64,000 nt of DNA from Carya illinoinensis (GCF_018687715.1 NC_056762.1:42688520-42752519); one strand, 5' to 3'; counted from the first letter of the stretch, positions 33,456-52,280 are shown. Made by a program: numbers and translations. Notes: generated by a model not told the origin, from the letters alone.

Positions 33456-34230
33456 GTTGGTAGTCCAAGATGATTTGGACTCGAAAGTACATTTATGAAG
33501 GCGAAACTGTATTCGTTTTGTCATTCCTATTGCCTGTAGTAGGTTTTGCTCAAGTCTCATAAGCTGTAACTGGATTTTATGGGAAACTTTATTTTCTATC
33601 GAAGGTACATTTATGAATTGATGCCGGTATTTGCATGTAAATGTCAATAAGTTTGTCTGGCAATTATTGTTTCTGTTTTGACTGCAATCTGCTTTGATGG
33701 AGGCATCGTGCCTTTTGGGTTCTCCCGTTGGCACTGCAAGTTGAAGCGGATTTTGGCTCCACTCTATGAGGAAACAGCCTTTTTTGACCTTTTTGACATT
33801 TTGTTAACTGTAGAAAGTAGCAAGCATTGATCCAATAAGTACAAGACTCCTGATATGTTAAGATGGTATATTTTCGTACTTTTCATCCATGAGAATTTTT
33901 TCTGTGGAAACAACGGCCGAAACTATTTTTATCAGGATAATCAACTTGGTAAACGGATGTACTGTCGTGTACACGCATGTTAATCAAACCTCTGTGCGGT
34001 TTTTGGTTTGGGACAAATGTTGCAGCAACAATCAATAATCATTCAACGATAAATATCGGTGACAGCCAGTTTCTATGCTACAACTCGAGACTTGATAAGC
34101 TGGTTTGTAGCCTGTGGTTGGAATTTGGGATTAGAAACCTTATCTACATCGTTTTTTAGTTTTGGTTTTTGAGTGCTCCTTTCTTTTTCAAGCCACAACA
34201 GCCTTTTTATTTGGTACTTCAAAGCTCAAA
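33456..34230. other. intergenic spacer between ILR3 and the DUF1995 gene
   Basis: About 775 bp between two head-to-tail plus-strand genes, holding the ILR3 3' UTR and the next promoter. No other gene is seen. Confidence 0.55.
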
Positions 34231-35253
34231 ATGGCTTCCAATCTTCTCAAGATTCATCTACGAACCATTGAAACTGCGAAGCCATCAATCCCATTTGCTC
34301 ACTCCAAAGCCCACTTTCCGATTCTCCCTTTTCATTCGCATGAACAACTTTCCCATTCCCGTATCCATCTCTCCTTTTCTCCAATTCTGCCCCGTAAACC
34401 CATATCCGTCTGCTCGTCCCTGTCCTCTTCCACACCACCCACTTCCAAAGAAGAAGCCATCCTCCAGGCCAAAACCTGCCTTTCATCCACCTTAGAAAAG
34501 CCCCTCAACAACCCCAAATTCGTCGGTAAACTCAAGAAGCTAAAGCAACCCAGGTTCCGACTCGAAATTCCGGTTATTGACGACTCGCCCGCATCGCTAT
34601 CGCAACTAGCTCTCGATGTCTTTCAGGACTTACCCATTAAAAGAAAAGGCTCTCCTGTTAAGTTGCTACTCCTATGGCCTCACGTTACCTTGAGAGAAGG
34701 TGCAATGGAAGCCTTTGGAATTCAGTCTTCCAGCCAAATTGAACATACGGACATTTCTTCATTGAAGACCAAAAATGGCGATACCAGAATATTGAGTTCT
34801 GCCGATGTGGCAGTTTTTTTGGTGCCAGAGGCTTCACAGTTGGCAGTTATAAAAGCCGTTACTGACAGTTCGTATCCTAAGCCGGTGGTGATTTTCAACC
34901 CCAAATGGGCGTTTGAGGAGGAAAGCAACTTTGGTGAGCTGGGTGGCTTCGTGGGGTCATTTGAAGTGATATATTCGTTCATGGGGTTGGAGGTTAGAGG
35001 GCTTTTGAGTAAGAGGAAGGGAGTGATTTTCAAGTGCGTGAGGGATGGAGTTGTGAGTGGTGGGAGATGGACGGTTCTTGTTGAAGAAGAAACTGGGGAA
35101 CTGAAAGTGGTCTCGAGGTTCAAGACACGGCCATCGATCACCGAAGTTGAGAATGTTCTGTATAATTTAATGGCAATCAATTCGCCCATCACGAAATCTG
35201 CAAAGTTCTTAAAGGATTTGGTGTCAAATGTAACTGGGAAAAAAGCAGGTTAA
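34231..35253 (+). CDS. chloroplast-targeted DUF1995 family protein
   Basis: A single uninterrupted frame of 340 residues starts at the ATG at 34231; the open frame upstream begins with TTG and is not used. The first 70 or so residues are Ser/His/Pro-rich with few acids, as in a chloroplast transit peptide. The rest reads as a DUF1995 domain: KQPRFRLEIPVIDDSPASLS, a Rossmann-like middle VKLLLLWPHVTLREGAMEAF, DVAVFLVPEASQLAVIKAV, PVVIFNPKWAFEEE, then SFEVIYSFMGLEVRGLLSKR and GRWTVLVEEETGELKVVSRF. DUF1995 members include LPA3-type photosystem II assembly factors, but I cannot place this one in that subgroup. It is the only intronless intact gene here and is convergent with GAUT12. Confidence 0.7.
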   Translation: MASNLLKIHLRTIETAKPSIPFAHSKAHFPILPFHSHEQLSHSRIHLSFSPILPRKPISVCSSLSSSTPPTSKEEAILQAKTCLSSTLEKPLNNPKFVGKLKKLKQPRFRLEIPVIDDSPASLSQLALDVFQDLPIKRKGSPVKLLLLWPHVTLREGAMEAFGIQSSSQIEHTDISSLKTKNGDTRILSSADVAVFLVPEASQLAVIKAVTDSSYPKPVVIFNPKWAFEEESNFGELGGFVGSFEVIYSFMGLEVRGLLSKRKGVIFKCVRDGVVSGGRWTVLVEEETGELKVVSRFKTRPSITEVENVLYNLMAINSPITKSAKFLKDLVSNVTGKKAG

Positions 35254-35724
35254 AGCCACTCTGATTTTGATTATAATTTTGATTATCTCGAGGCAAGCCG
35301 TCCGTTGAAATGCCTGAAAGAAACAGGTTGTAATCTTTACTGACATTAGATATGTCAAGTCTGTGATATAAAAATCCCTGATCGGTGTATGAAAAAGACG
35401 GGGCTTATTTAATACGAAATTATGAGATTGTATTTCTGGTAATCTGTGCATAGAACCTCATCATAGATGTGAACAAATCACTTTAGTGAATAAATATGGT
35501 TTGGAAGCATGGAAAGATCAGGAAAAATGGGAAAGAAAGAAAGAATAGGGAAGCTTTAACCAACAACAAATGATAGTTTAGAAAAACAGGAGGCTGATGC
35601 TGTTGCCATCGCTGATTCAGTCCTCAAGGCCTTGAATTTGCGAAGAACTCTCAATCTCTTATCTTCTTTTTTAACATATACAAAAGGATATTCGTTTACC
35701 AACATATTCCTCTGAAAATCCATT
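35254..35724. other. spacer between convergent DUF1995 and GAUT12 genes
   Basis: About 470 bp holding two 3' ends. No gene seen. Confidence 0.55.
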
Positions 35725-38700
35725 CTAAGAAGATGCCCTTATATGACAGCTCTTGATGAATTTATCTGAAAAGTTCACATGCTTGGCCCATAATGGCCTA
35801 AGTTGCGGGAATGCTATCTCTAGCCACGGCTTCGCCCTGCCGTTGAAATGGATGACGCCAGCACTCTCAGCATCAGCAAAGCTCGTATTGTCCTGGTAAC
35901 CCAGCCCCAGCATGTGCCAGAAGGAATCGATTACATAGACATGTCCATGGAAAGCTATTAGTCCAGGGGGTAGTGTCCCCAGTTGCCACAAACTGAGATC
36001 CGATTTCAAGTTCTGCAGACATGAAAACATAATTAAATCGGGGTAGAAACTGAATAATAACATCATTCTGTTTATACCCTGCCTTTCTTCTTAAACATAG
36101 GCAGTGTATGATGGGGATATACCTGTTCAAGCCAGTAATGGTATGAAAGGCTTATGTTGGTCTTCCTCCATGCATCTAGATCAAAAATGTTCATGCCATA
36201 AGCCCATGCACATTCATTGGGATCGAAATTCTTTGATATCAAAGGATGGGAGAAGTTCAGATAGCTCTTGAACCGCTTTGACATGACAAATGTATCTTCT
36301 CCCCTGCAAGTTTCCACCGCTCCATTAACTTTTCCATTCATATCAACGTCCCATAGTGGGGAAAGATCTGTTTGAACCACGATGTCGTCATCCAGGAAAA
36401 CCACCTTGTTTAGGCTGGGGAACAACTGCAAAAGAATTGAAATGACATTTAGCTGTTAAGAGCATATATTAAGAGGAAACAACTTGGTTAGATTTAAAAA
36501 AAGTGATTTCTTGTTTTTCTAGTCGAGCAAACATGCAGGCAATGCAGCTTTCTCAAACAATAAATCGACTTTCAAAGTAGAGTTGTTTACCTCTGGTAGA
36601 TGTATTCTGATGTGATTCATCACAGAGTTGTATTTAGGACTCAATGCTTGTAACTTTGCTGCAATGACTTGGGGCTTCTCAGTATTATTTGCCACAATAG
36701 CCGATGACCCGCCTCTAAATTGCGATCGTACACGTTGGTCCTTTTCCATTGCCTCCAAAACTGGCACCTTCCCCTTGGAAAACCAATCAAAGTGGTGCAA
36801 TGCCTTGACTTCAATTATTGCGGGAGATAAGGGATGCAATGAGAACCATGCCTGCATGGGATAGTAAGTTTTTCTATCCGTGATTATATGAAGGACAACC
36901 TTTTGGGGGCGCAGCGAGTTCCGAACAAGTGATGTTGCAACAACGGAGGCAGCGAGCACATTGTCAGAAGCAAGGACAAAGTGGAAGTAGGAGTTGTCAA
37001 CGAGGGCAGGGACGAGTTCAGCAGAAGGGAGCTGGAGGCGGGCAGCCGCATTGTTGGAGTGCTCGTTGGCTAGCTTTAGAGCAAGGCAGTGGAGCTGTTT
37101 GGGTATGCTACTCGACGCTACATGACGGTATAAATATTCTTGGATTTTGGCTGTCCGAGTTCTTTGTTCAAGAAGGGTAACCTGAAAAAAATTGTAAAAT
37201 TTTAGTTGAGAGCTCGATCGAGACCATAAACTTACAATCGAGTTGTCTGTTGTTGCACTTGCAGACATTTGCAAAGGAGATGAGGAAAAACATAGTAGTA
37301 CCATCTCTCTAAGCTTGACAGCAAATGTCTTGGCGTCAGATTTGCTTTTCTTAATCTCGGCCATGAAGTCCTCCAAAGTCTGAGGAACGTCAGATCTTCC
37401 TTGTAATTCATCTTTGTTCATGGGCTCTTCTAGAATTTGGTATATCACTTCTGGGACCTTTAAGACAACAATTTTTGTTAATTCAATTCATAAACAAAAT
37501 TAGCAATAGGATATAAGATTTGGATTCTTAATGAACAATCGATAATTTTGTTTGAAAATCTTTTCACCACATGCTATCCATGTGACATAATTTGATCTGA
37601 AATATAAATTTTAAAATTTGAATCTTACAAATCAAACTATGTCATGTGAATGGCGTGTGGTATAAACGCCTTTAAATAGTACTGAATAATTTAAAAAATC
37701 TAAAAAATGAGTCCGGAGATTAATACATTTGAGTCGAGCCTTCTTCCCAAAATACCCGGTCTTAATCTTTTACCCAGGCAACCTACAATTAGAACACATG
37801 TAGTATAATATAAGTAACTACAATGATTAAACCTAACATTTCATTAAGCACCTAAAAACAAAAATATCAATAATAATTCAGGTTGGTGCTCGTGGACCAA
37901 CCAAACGTACACTTCTGTGAGGTTATTATATCAATTAATTATATATATATATATATAAATTTGGTAAAAGGTCAAAAAATACCCATTGATTAGATTATTA
38001 AACAAATTAATTAATGGTTGGAAGTCATCAACAGATCACACCTAACTAGAATTTCAAAAGGGTATCTAAGACAATTCACAAGTGCATGCATGATATACAT
38101 AATCGACACGCATGCAACATATACATCTGCAGGCGGCAAACTTCATTGGGCTCGACAATATAGATAAGAGTCGGTCTATTTACAATCCTCATTTGAGGAC
38201 TTCAGTACATAAAGTTATTTTTAAAAAAATTTTAAAATTAAAATAATATATTTTTTAAAATGATATTTTTTTTTTCCTTTTATCTCCATACATTAATGAG
38301 TATGCACACACAATCTCTGCCACCTGGACTGCAAATAGAATTTCTATAATTATTTTTGAACCTCTAATTAAGTTAATTTATGGATGATTATCAAAATTTA
38401 TATCTTATTAATTTGATCTGGATTTTTTATTTAATTAGTAGTAATATTGGAATTTGAATTTTTGTTAGTTACTCTTGCATTTTCAAATTCATTCTTCAAT
38501 GCTCCAATAAAATATTAAAAAAAAAAACAACAACAACAACAACAATATTAATCGTGTTTGTGCCTGCATCAAAGAATGTGGGAGATTAATGAAAGCTGGA
38601 AACTCATCTGCATGCAATGGCTTAGAATAATGTTAATTACGTACCTATGGTAGAGCACTTGATTTCTCCATCAATGGTGTCCACTGCTGTCAATACGAAC

Positions 38701-38855
38701 GCGAATCGGAGAAGAAATGTAAAGAATAAAAGCGAATAGAAAAGCATTCGATACGAGACCCGCCTTGAGCCAACCTTCACTTTGATAAACTCTTTAAAAC
38801 CTTTCCCCGGAAACACTGATATGTGCCTCAAACTGGGTGAGATGTAAAGCTGCAT
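35725..38855 (-). CDS. GAUT12: GAUT12 / IRX8, GT8 glycosyltransferase for secondary-wall xylan
   Basis: Six exons (38855-38645, 37782-37727, 37457-37302, 37181-36591, 36425-36123, 36012-35725) join in frame to 534 residues, against 535 for the Arabidopsis protein. The 56-base exon 2 encodes CLGKRLRPGILGRRLDSN and restores the IRX8 order. The N-terminus (MQLYISPSLRHISVF) is cytosolic and followed by a type II transmembrane anchor (MLFYSLLFFTFLLRFAFVLT), fitting a Golgi enzyme. The GT8 domain shows the DDD metal/nucleotide-sugar motif in NKVVFLDDDIVVQTDLSPLW, GAVETCRGED, ECAWAYGMNIFDLDAWR and WHMLGLGYQ. The C-terminus is FIKSCHIRASS. GAUT12 is required for normal glucuronoxylan and secondary wall in xylem. 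The near-identity over VKVGSRR and VASSSIPKQLHCLALKLANE separates it from GAUT13/14. Confidence 0.95.
37567..37660. repeat. fold-back element in GAUT12 intron 2
   Basis: Arms at 37567-37596 and 37631-37660 are complementary at 24 of 30 positions, and all six mismatches are transitions. The loop is 34 bases and AT-rich. It looks like a small MITE. Confidence 0.75.
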
Positions 38856-40893
38856 TTCTCCAGAAAAACAAGACAAGAAACACGCGCGCGCACGCACACA
38901 CCGGAAGGCAAACCGACGTGGAAGTTTTTCTTAAGGGCTTGCTTGTTATTTCATTTGGCAAATCACCCAAAGAAGAAGTGAGTCGAATTGCAAGAACCCT
39001 CCTTGTGATGGTTATGCTGTAAAAGGAAGAATTCGATGGTGTTTAAGGTAGCTGTCTTTTACCTAACCTTGCTTAGCATTTGGGCTAGAGATGTCAAGGT
39101 TCTGGAGGCATATTTATTACAAAAGGTGAGCGGGGGGTTGTTAAAGAGAAAGAGACATGAGACTAAGAAGAGGCTATCTTTGTTTTGTGGGTATGTGTTT
39201 GGCTTGAGCTTAAAGGAGGGAAGTTGAGGGAGAAGAGGAAAGAAAAATAAAAAGAAAAATATGAATATATTTGAGATGGGGTTTGTTTGGTGTTTGCTTG
39301 GCTTTGCCTCCACATGAAGTTTATGTAGCATGCAAAGAGTTTGAACTTTGACACAACAGGGCTTCTACATGGAAAATGACTCTCTCTCCTTGCTGTGGGT
39401 TGGGGCTTTGGTTGTTGGAGTAAAAGTACAGGAACCTCTTCTCTGTTCCACATCTCTAACAAATAAATGAAGAGAACTTCTAAGAGGTTTTGATTCATGT
39501 TTGCTGCTTGTAAGGCTAAATTTGTCACTAACAAAAGACTAATTTTTGGAGTCATGTGAATCTTGGCCTTAGTGCACAAACAGTAGTGTACTATTTACCA
39601 CAAAACAGATATATACAAATGGTATGATTATGTTTCTAAGCCTTAATTTTCAATCACATTCAACAGTCCAACACAAAGAAAGATTGATATGGTATTTGAT
39701 ATTTATATGAGATTCACACTGGTCGAAAATTCTAAACATACAACATTACATGTTGCAAGATTCATATGATGTATCTATCTTTTTTAAGAATTAGACTATT
39801 TATTCGGTCAGACAATTAAAAATTATCTCCATTCTACGTGAATGGGGGGTAGGCCTTATATTAATTACGTAATTAACACCGAGTTTTAGCAAAAAGTGAT
39901 ACAAGTAATTATGGATTTGATATATTTATATATGAAGTTTTTTCAGTCCTATCTAGTAGTAGTATGCATTCTACTGATTAATATATAGTTGGAGACTTTA
40001 CTATAGTCCGCATTGGCTTATTGGAACTTGGAATATTGTGTTAGTGGAAATGGTTAAGATTAGAAACCCTTGCTACATGTAGATGGAAAAATATAGAGAC
40101 AGCATATCTGCATTTGACTAAGAAGGTAAAATCAGGTGGGTTTTGGATAGGTGCTTCCAACCTAAGACTTTTGTCTTGTCCAAATCTGAAATGTTCCAAG
40201 TTTCCAGTTTCCACATGATTTCATTGTGACCATTACCGATCCCACCCGGCCCAAAAGCAAAAGTTTGGTGGTCGTCAATGCTTCACCCGAAAGACCCAAA
40301 ACCAAAACAAGATTAGTTTGTGGCGTCAGCAAAGTTGGAGACATACTATTAAGATAATTCAATATATATATTTTTTTAAAGAGTACCACTACATTCATTA
40401 AAAAAAAAAAAAAAAAATTATATAAAAATAATATTATAAACTGATATAGATTCATTTAATTCATTAAATTTACTTTATAGTAAAAGTAATTTTATAATCT
40501 GACAAATCACATCAAGCCATATCAATTTGTAGAATTATTTTTGTATAATCCTTTTGTGACTAGAGTATTTCTTTTTTTTAATATATATATTTATATATTG
40601 TAATAAAAATATTATAAAACAAATTTATGATATAAAAATATTGTCAATATATAAATCAATGTAGGAATATATGGATGAATATTTTATACTAATTAAAGAT
40701 ATATAAGAGTTTCCTTCTTTTATTTTAAAAAAAAAAAAAAAGATTCATATTCAACTTTAATTGCAAGAAGAAGTGTTAAAAGAACCTTGGAGAAAAATAA
40801 AGAGAAGCCATACATGGAAAAGATAAGATTCAAGAAAATGAGAAAAATCTTGATGAAGACGGCTCAATAAAGAATAGAGATAGATTAGAGTCT
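38856..40893. other. GAUT12 promoter and intergenic region
   Basis: Upstream flank of GAUT12. The minus-strand ORFs at 39059-39579 are T-rich leader-like sequence without domains. A CG/CA dinucleotide stretch lies at about 38881-38900. A MITE lies at 40417-40572 and A runs near 40401 and 40728. I could not identify a secondary-wall NAC/MYB element with confidence. Confidence 0.5.
40417..40572. mobile_element. MITE family M3, copy 1
   Basis: Inverted arms TATATAAAAATAATATTATA and the reverse of TTGTAGAATTATTTTTGTAT flank a core containing AAAGTAATTTTATAATCTGA. The outer right end is GTGACTAGAGTATTTCTT. A second copy is at 51085-51262. Confidence 0.65.
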
Positions 40894-40899
40894 TTGGCT

Positions 40900-41575
40900 A
40901 TGAATTTTTTTCTTAATTCCGGCATCTCACAGTCACACGGCAAGATTTCTAGCATGGAAGTGGTGGCTTCGATTATTGGTGGACTAGTTGTAGAAACTGG
41001 GCGGCTTTTCTTTGGCAGTATCCATTCTACGACCAAGAACGCTGTCAAATTCAGAGCAAACCTCGACGGTTTGGAGGAGGGGACGAGATCCCTTAGGACT
41101 CTACAAGAACTCATAAATCAAACGGAATTAGCTATGACAAAAGGAAAAGTGCCTGGTACTCCAGTTACGGAATGGATTATGAAGGTCGAGGAGTTTTTGC
41201 CTAAAGTCCATCAGATTTAAGCTGTAAATCTTCCTCGACATTCCTCGAATTTCAGTAAGCGTAATAGAATAAGCAAGAAAGTGGCAGAAATGCTCAAAGA
41301 GATAGAAAGGTTTATACTATAGCCGGAGGATCCCACCTTGGTAAAGTTGCTGTCGGTTGTTCAGCACCCACCCGCATTAGTGGAGCATATTCCTGGAACT
41401 AAACTCATCGTAAAAAGCATTAAAGCTGGGATTGTATCCAGCCAGGTCGGTGGATATGTAACGCAGAGGTTGAGTTTGCAGTTGAGGATGTGGGGAGAAT
41501 TCTAGAGGTACAGAAATCATTTGAAGAGCTCCTATGCAAGACTCGCTGTAGTCTCCCAACCCCTGGCTTTTAAAG
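40900..41575 (+). pseudogene. CC-NLR N-terminal relic
   Basis: An open frame starting with a possible ATG at 40900 (a second methionine opens MEVVASIIGGLVVETGRLFF) encodes a plant NLR coiled-coil region of the At4g27190-like type. The frame meets TAA at 41218-41220, continues in the same frame through KKVAEMLKEIERF, meets a TAG at 41329-41331 and continues with VKLLSVVQHPPALVEHIPGT. No NB-ARC P-loop or LRR follows before 42000. It is a truncated, nonsense-bearing copy of an immune receptor. A short spliced product is possible but unsupported. Confidence 0.7.
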
Positions 41576-43291
41576 ATAGCTTTTCAGAACCAGTCTCAGA
41601 TTTATTGGACTCAAATCAATTATAGTCTTATTAGGAAGCTTATACCTCACACCATTGTTGACATCTTTTGAACAGCTTTCCCTAATGGGGGTTAAAAATA
41701 AATAAAAAAGATGAAATGTTTAAACCATCTAAAAACTCAGATGCCAGAATGGGTAGAAATCCAATAATATATATATATATATAAATGCACAAACCGAAAA
41801 TGAAGCTGGACCTTACACCAATATCTCTTCATCTCAGCAAAATGACAGAGAGATAATAGAACAAATTTTAAAATTAATAGAATAATGAAAGTGAGAAAGA
41901 GTCATTATGTGATGCTATTATTTACATATTACAAACGTAATATAATGCCTGTTATTTACAAAGTCATCAGCAGATTAAAACCAAACAACATTATCGACAA
42001 TTCTGCTTCACACTATCCTCTAACTTTCCACCGATTATATTAACACCGTTAATGAACCCCACTGGAGAATAAAAGAATATCTGCACACCTGATAAAAAGA
42101 AGGAACACAATAACTCAGCACTGCAAGAAACAAAGAGGGAAACTAATTCAATTATGACCAGAAAAAGTTTCAATATTTGTGCAAATCCATCACTAACCAC
42201 CCCAAAAGCTTGGTAACCTAGGTTTCACAAGCCTGTGAAAATCCGTGGTATAATCATATTATACACCGGCTCTCAAAACATTCATTAATTTCTTAACCTC
42301 TCTATCTACCTTTAGTCATCTCAAGGCTATAAATAATGGCTCAAAATCGAGCAGTGGTAAACATAGACAGGACTCTCTGGACCAGGCTATCTAAGTCATC
42401 TATTACATAAAACATCTTTCTTATGCCTCAAGTTCAAACCAAACCAATACAAAGCCAAAAAAATAAACATTGCCACGGGCAATGGTGTGACGGTATGTAT
42501 ATGTATAACGTGTCCTAAACTCCAGAGCGGTCACCTACAAGATAGAATGTCACGTGAATACACTGCATGAAGAAGTTCAATTAAAATCAAATACTTGGGT
42601 AGAAAAGAAGGGGGAGGAAAAAGGAGATCCCAATATATGAGTGTCAGCATCTTATATTATTAGAACAAACTGACGTGAGAACTTCTCACAAGCCTCGATT
42701 CCAGACCTTGGGTGTGATACCTCATATGATAAGGATAAGGGTATGTGGTGTATGAGATCCCATATTGCTTGGAAATGAGAAGTTCTTGCTTTTTATAAGG
42801 TTCCAATGGGGCTCATTATAAAGTTCTAATGAGATTCCAATTGTATCATTGACTAGTCCTTTTGGAGTATAGGCCATGTGGTTTGAGCCCTCCATTCGGG
42901 CGTTACATTAGATAACACAGGAAATATTATTACAATTTGGAAGTTCCAAATAAATGTGATCACTATTTTAACTTGAAATGAAGGTCTAAAACCCAGGTGT
43001 GAAAAACAGGTGTACAATAAAGTGTGCAAATAACATTCTTGTGCTGATATTAGATGGATTGGTTTGGTTGATGCATTGCCAATACCCTACAATAGCATAA
43101 AACTTCCAAATATGTGTCAAAGACCTATATCATACCACTCTCAAAATTGCTAACTAATAAAGTAATCCATACACATTTTTACCAGATAGCAGGCTAATCA
43201 ACACCAATAAGTTCAACAACTTCATTATTTTATGTCTGACAAACTATTTAAATCATTAACAAAGAAATAAAAATTAGGAAAAAGCGTACCT
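41576..43291. other. intergenic region and possible 3' UTR of ATG18f
   Basis: The ATG18f stop codon is followed by GAGGTACGC, a good donor, so a 3' UTR intron reaching toward about 42100 is possible. A solo-LTR-like block lies at 42753-42907. No gene is seen. Confidence 0.5.
42753..42907 (+). mobile_element. short solo LTR or TRIM-like fragment
   Basis: TGAGATCCCATATTGCTTGG begins the block and CATTCGGGCGTTACA ends it (TG...CA). The interior has CTTTTTATAAGG and GGTTTGAGCCC. This arrangement is common in short plant LTRs. No target duplication was found. Confidence 0.45.
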
Positions 43292-49704
<6,413 letters not shown>

Positions 49705-51084
49705 TCCAAGAACCAAAGACAGTAATATAGCCAACACCCAAAAAACAAAAATCTCCGTTTCTCCAATAGCCTCCTTAATCATAACCTGTTTCTGTTTTCT
49801 CTTCTAAGCCAAAGCCCCGAAAGAAAGAAACAGTCCCAATTCATTCGCTCGATTTGCAATGGTTTCCATCCCCTCCCTTTGCCTCAAACAAAAGCATTCA
49901 ATCCCAATTCAGAACCACCCAAAAAGTGCACAACCAACACCCACAAATGAAAACAAAAAACCGCTTTGATTCTTTTGGCGTTTGCACCTCAATTCTATAT
50001 TTGAAAAAAAAAAAAAACAATGATAACGTTGAAAGTGCTTTGAAAACAAAGTTCCAAGGATTTGTCTTCAATAACCACAAAGCCAAAACCAAAGCAGCAT
50101 AAAAAAAGAAATAGAAACCTTCAATAACACCAAGAAGTTTAGTGGCTAATCGCGATAAAATAATCAACGAAATTTACAAACAAACAAAAAAAAAAAAAAA
50201 GCAAGCAAAAAATTAGCAAAGAATTTAGTGTGAATTGGCAAAGTTAAAACAAGAGAAAAATAAAAAGATTGGAAAATCAAATCATGGTACAGGATTGAAG
50301 GGCAGAATCCAGATGTTTAGGGTTTTGGAATGAAAAGTTGAAAAGCACCGAAAAATCGTCGAAAAACAGGGCGAGATCGGAGGAGAGAGAGGGAAGAATG
50401 ACAGAAAGTTTGGGAAGTTGGATAAGGGAAGGAGAAAAATATAGAGGAAAAACGTGTAAATCTATATTTGTCTATCGTATCATTTTTATACAAGTTTTCT
50501 CACTTTTATTTTTTCTCAAAATCTTTGGTGTACAAATTGAGTTCGTTTCCCAACTTCAAGCTTTATATTTATTATTTACATAAACCAATCTCGTAAAAAC
50601 CTCCCGCGCACGTCTCGTCCTGTCGTTAAATCATGATGAACCGATGATGAGGTTTTAATTATATTAAAAATAAATTTTTGGTAAATAAATTAATTTAATT
50701 TAATATTTTATATAAAATAATATCAATTTATATCATTATTTTTCTGTAAATGTGTCACTTCTCTCTTTTTCTTATGAATTTATTGAATTTCGCTTTAACC
50801 ATATGATGATATGTAAACTAAAATTGATATGTACGTACGTATTTTTATTTATATGACATATTATGATATGATAGAAGTATCACGTCATTCATTTTCTTAA
50901 TTTCCTAACAATCTTCACCTCAAACTAATATTAAGGTTCTATTTGAATTCTAAGAGCATGTCAAATAATTTAGGAATAGTTATAAAATATTAGTTAATAA
51001 TTTGTAAATAATAATGAAGTAGTTTGAGAATAATTATGTTTACAAACAAACCCTAACTTAACCTGAATTAAATGTTTATTTATA

Positions 51085-51262
51085 AAGAACTGCTATAGAT
51101 ATAAAGAGATTACACAAAATAAATCCATAAACTAATATAGTTTCATGGAATCCGTTCGATATATTTTATAATAAAAGTAATTTTATAATCTAACGTACAA
51201 CATCAAACATCAGTTTGTAGATTTATTTTTATGTAATCATTTTATGACTAGAGTATTTTTCT
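51085..51262. mobile_element. MITE family M3, copy 2
   Basis: Arms at about 51108-51140 and 51209-51239 are inverted repeats (GATTACACAAAATAAATCC against the reverse of ATTTATTTTTATGTAATC). The right end TATGACTAGAGTATTTTT matches the copy at 40417-40572. Confidence 0.7.
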
Positions 51263-52120
51263 TATTTATATCATTATTGACATGGATGAATATATTAGTT
51301 AAAAAAAATTTATTCATTATTCTACACCACATATTGATTGAGACGTTGTATTACATTTAATTTTTTAATTTTTTTTCTTTAATAAATATGCGGTGGAAGA
51401 ATGATGAGTAGAACAATTCAATTAATTTAGTATAAATAAAATTAAAAAAATAAATTTAATATATAATGTATAAAATGAAGAGTAGAAGCTCAATTGTTAT
51501 GGTTTCTCTGTCGTTATATATTTGGTGGGCGAAAAATACCAAACATTCTAGCATTATTGAATATCTTTTTTGTTTTTTAATTGTTTTGTAGCAAATGTTG
51601 GTGAAAACATGTGATATCTGTTACAAGGCATCGTGCTTCTAAGTAACGACAAAGGAAGGAAGTGATTGATCATGGGTGTTACTAATCTTAGCCCATAACA
51701 GTTACCAAGTCTTACCCATGCCTTACGCGGACAAACGCTGTTAATTCTAAGAATAGTAGTATTGTTTATTATCTTTTTAATTATTATTTTTTAATATATT
51801 ATTAAATAATTAAAAAATTAATTATTTATATACTAATAATTTTATGCAACATCAAAAAATAAAAGAGCGATAATTTATAAATAATATATCTGTCATTGCA
51901 TTACATATAACGTGAAATAAACGTAGTAAAACCATGATGTATTCATGGACAGCTTAGTAATAAATATACGTAGCTTTCGTTAGCAGTCATGTAGCAGTCG
52001 TCCGTGAAAGCTGTTGGGGTTGGACAAACGAAGGTTTTGTCACACGGCTTTAAGAAAAAGGGAAAAAGAGTATCCGCATAACGTTTCTTTCTGGTTACCT
52101 TTCTTAAATAGAAAAATCTA

Positions 52121-52280
52121 GTTACAACCACATTTATGTATTAATATGTACAATAATTTATTATAATTAGTCAAAAGATAAATTTTATTAAAAACAGTAT
52201 TAATTTAAATTTTAAATATGAAAAAATTAATATTGATACACAGATTAATACGCGACTTTGCTTGTTTGTAATAAAACTCT
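52121..52280 (-). repeat. MITE family M2, copy 3
   Basis: Reverse-oriented copy. On the plus strand it reads GAAAAATCTAGTTACAACCA ... TTAATACGCGACTTTGC ... GTAATAAAACTCT. Confidence 0.7.

Noticed and set aside
39059..39579. Minus-strand ORFs upstream of GAUT12
   Set aside because: Composition is T/C-rich leader-like with no domain or splice support; most likely promoter or 5' UTR.
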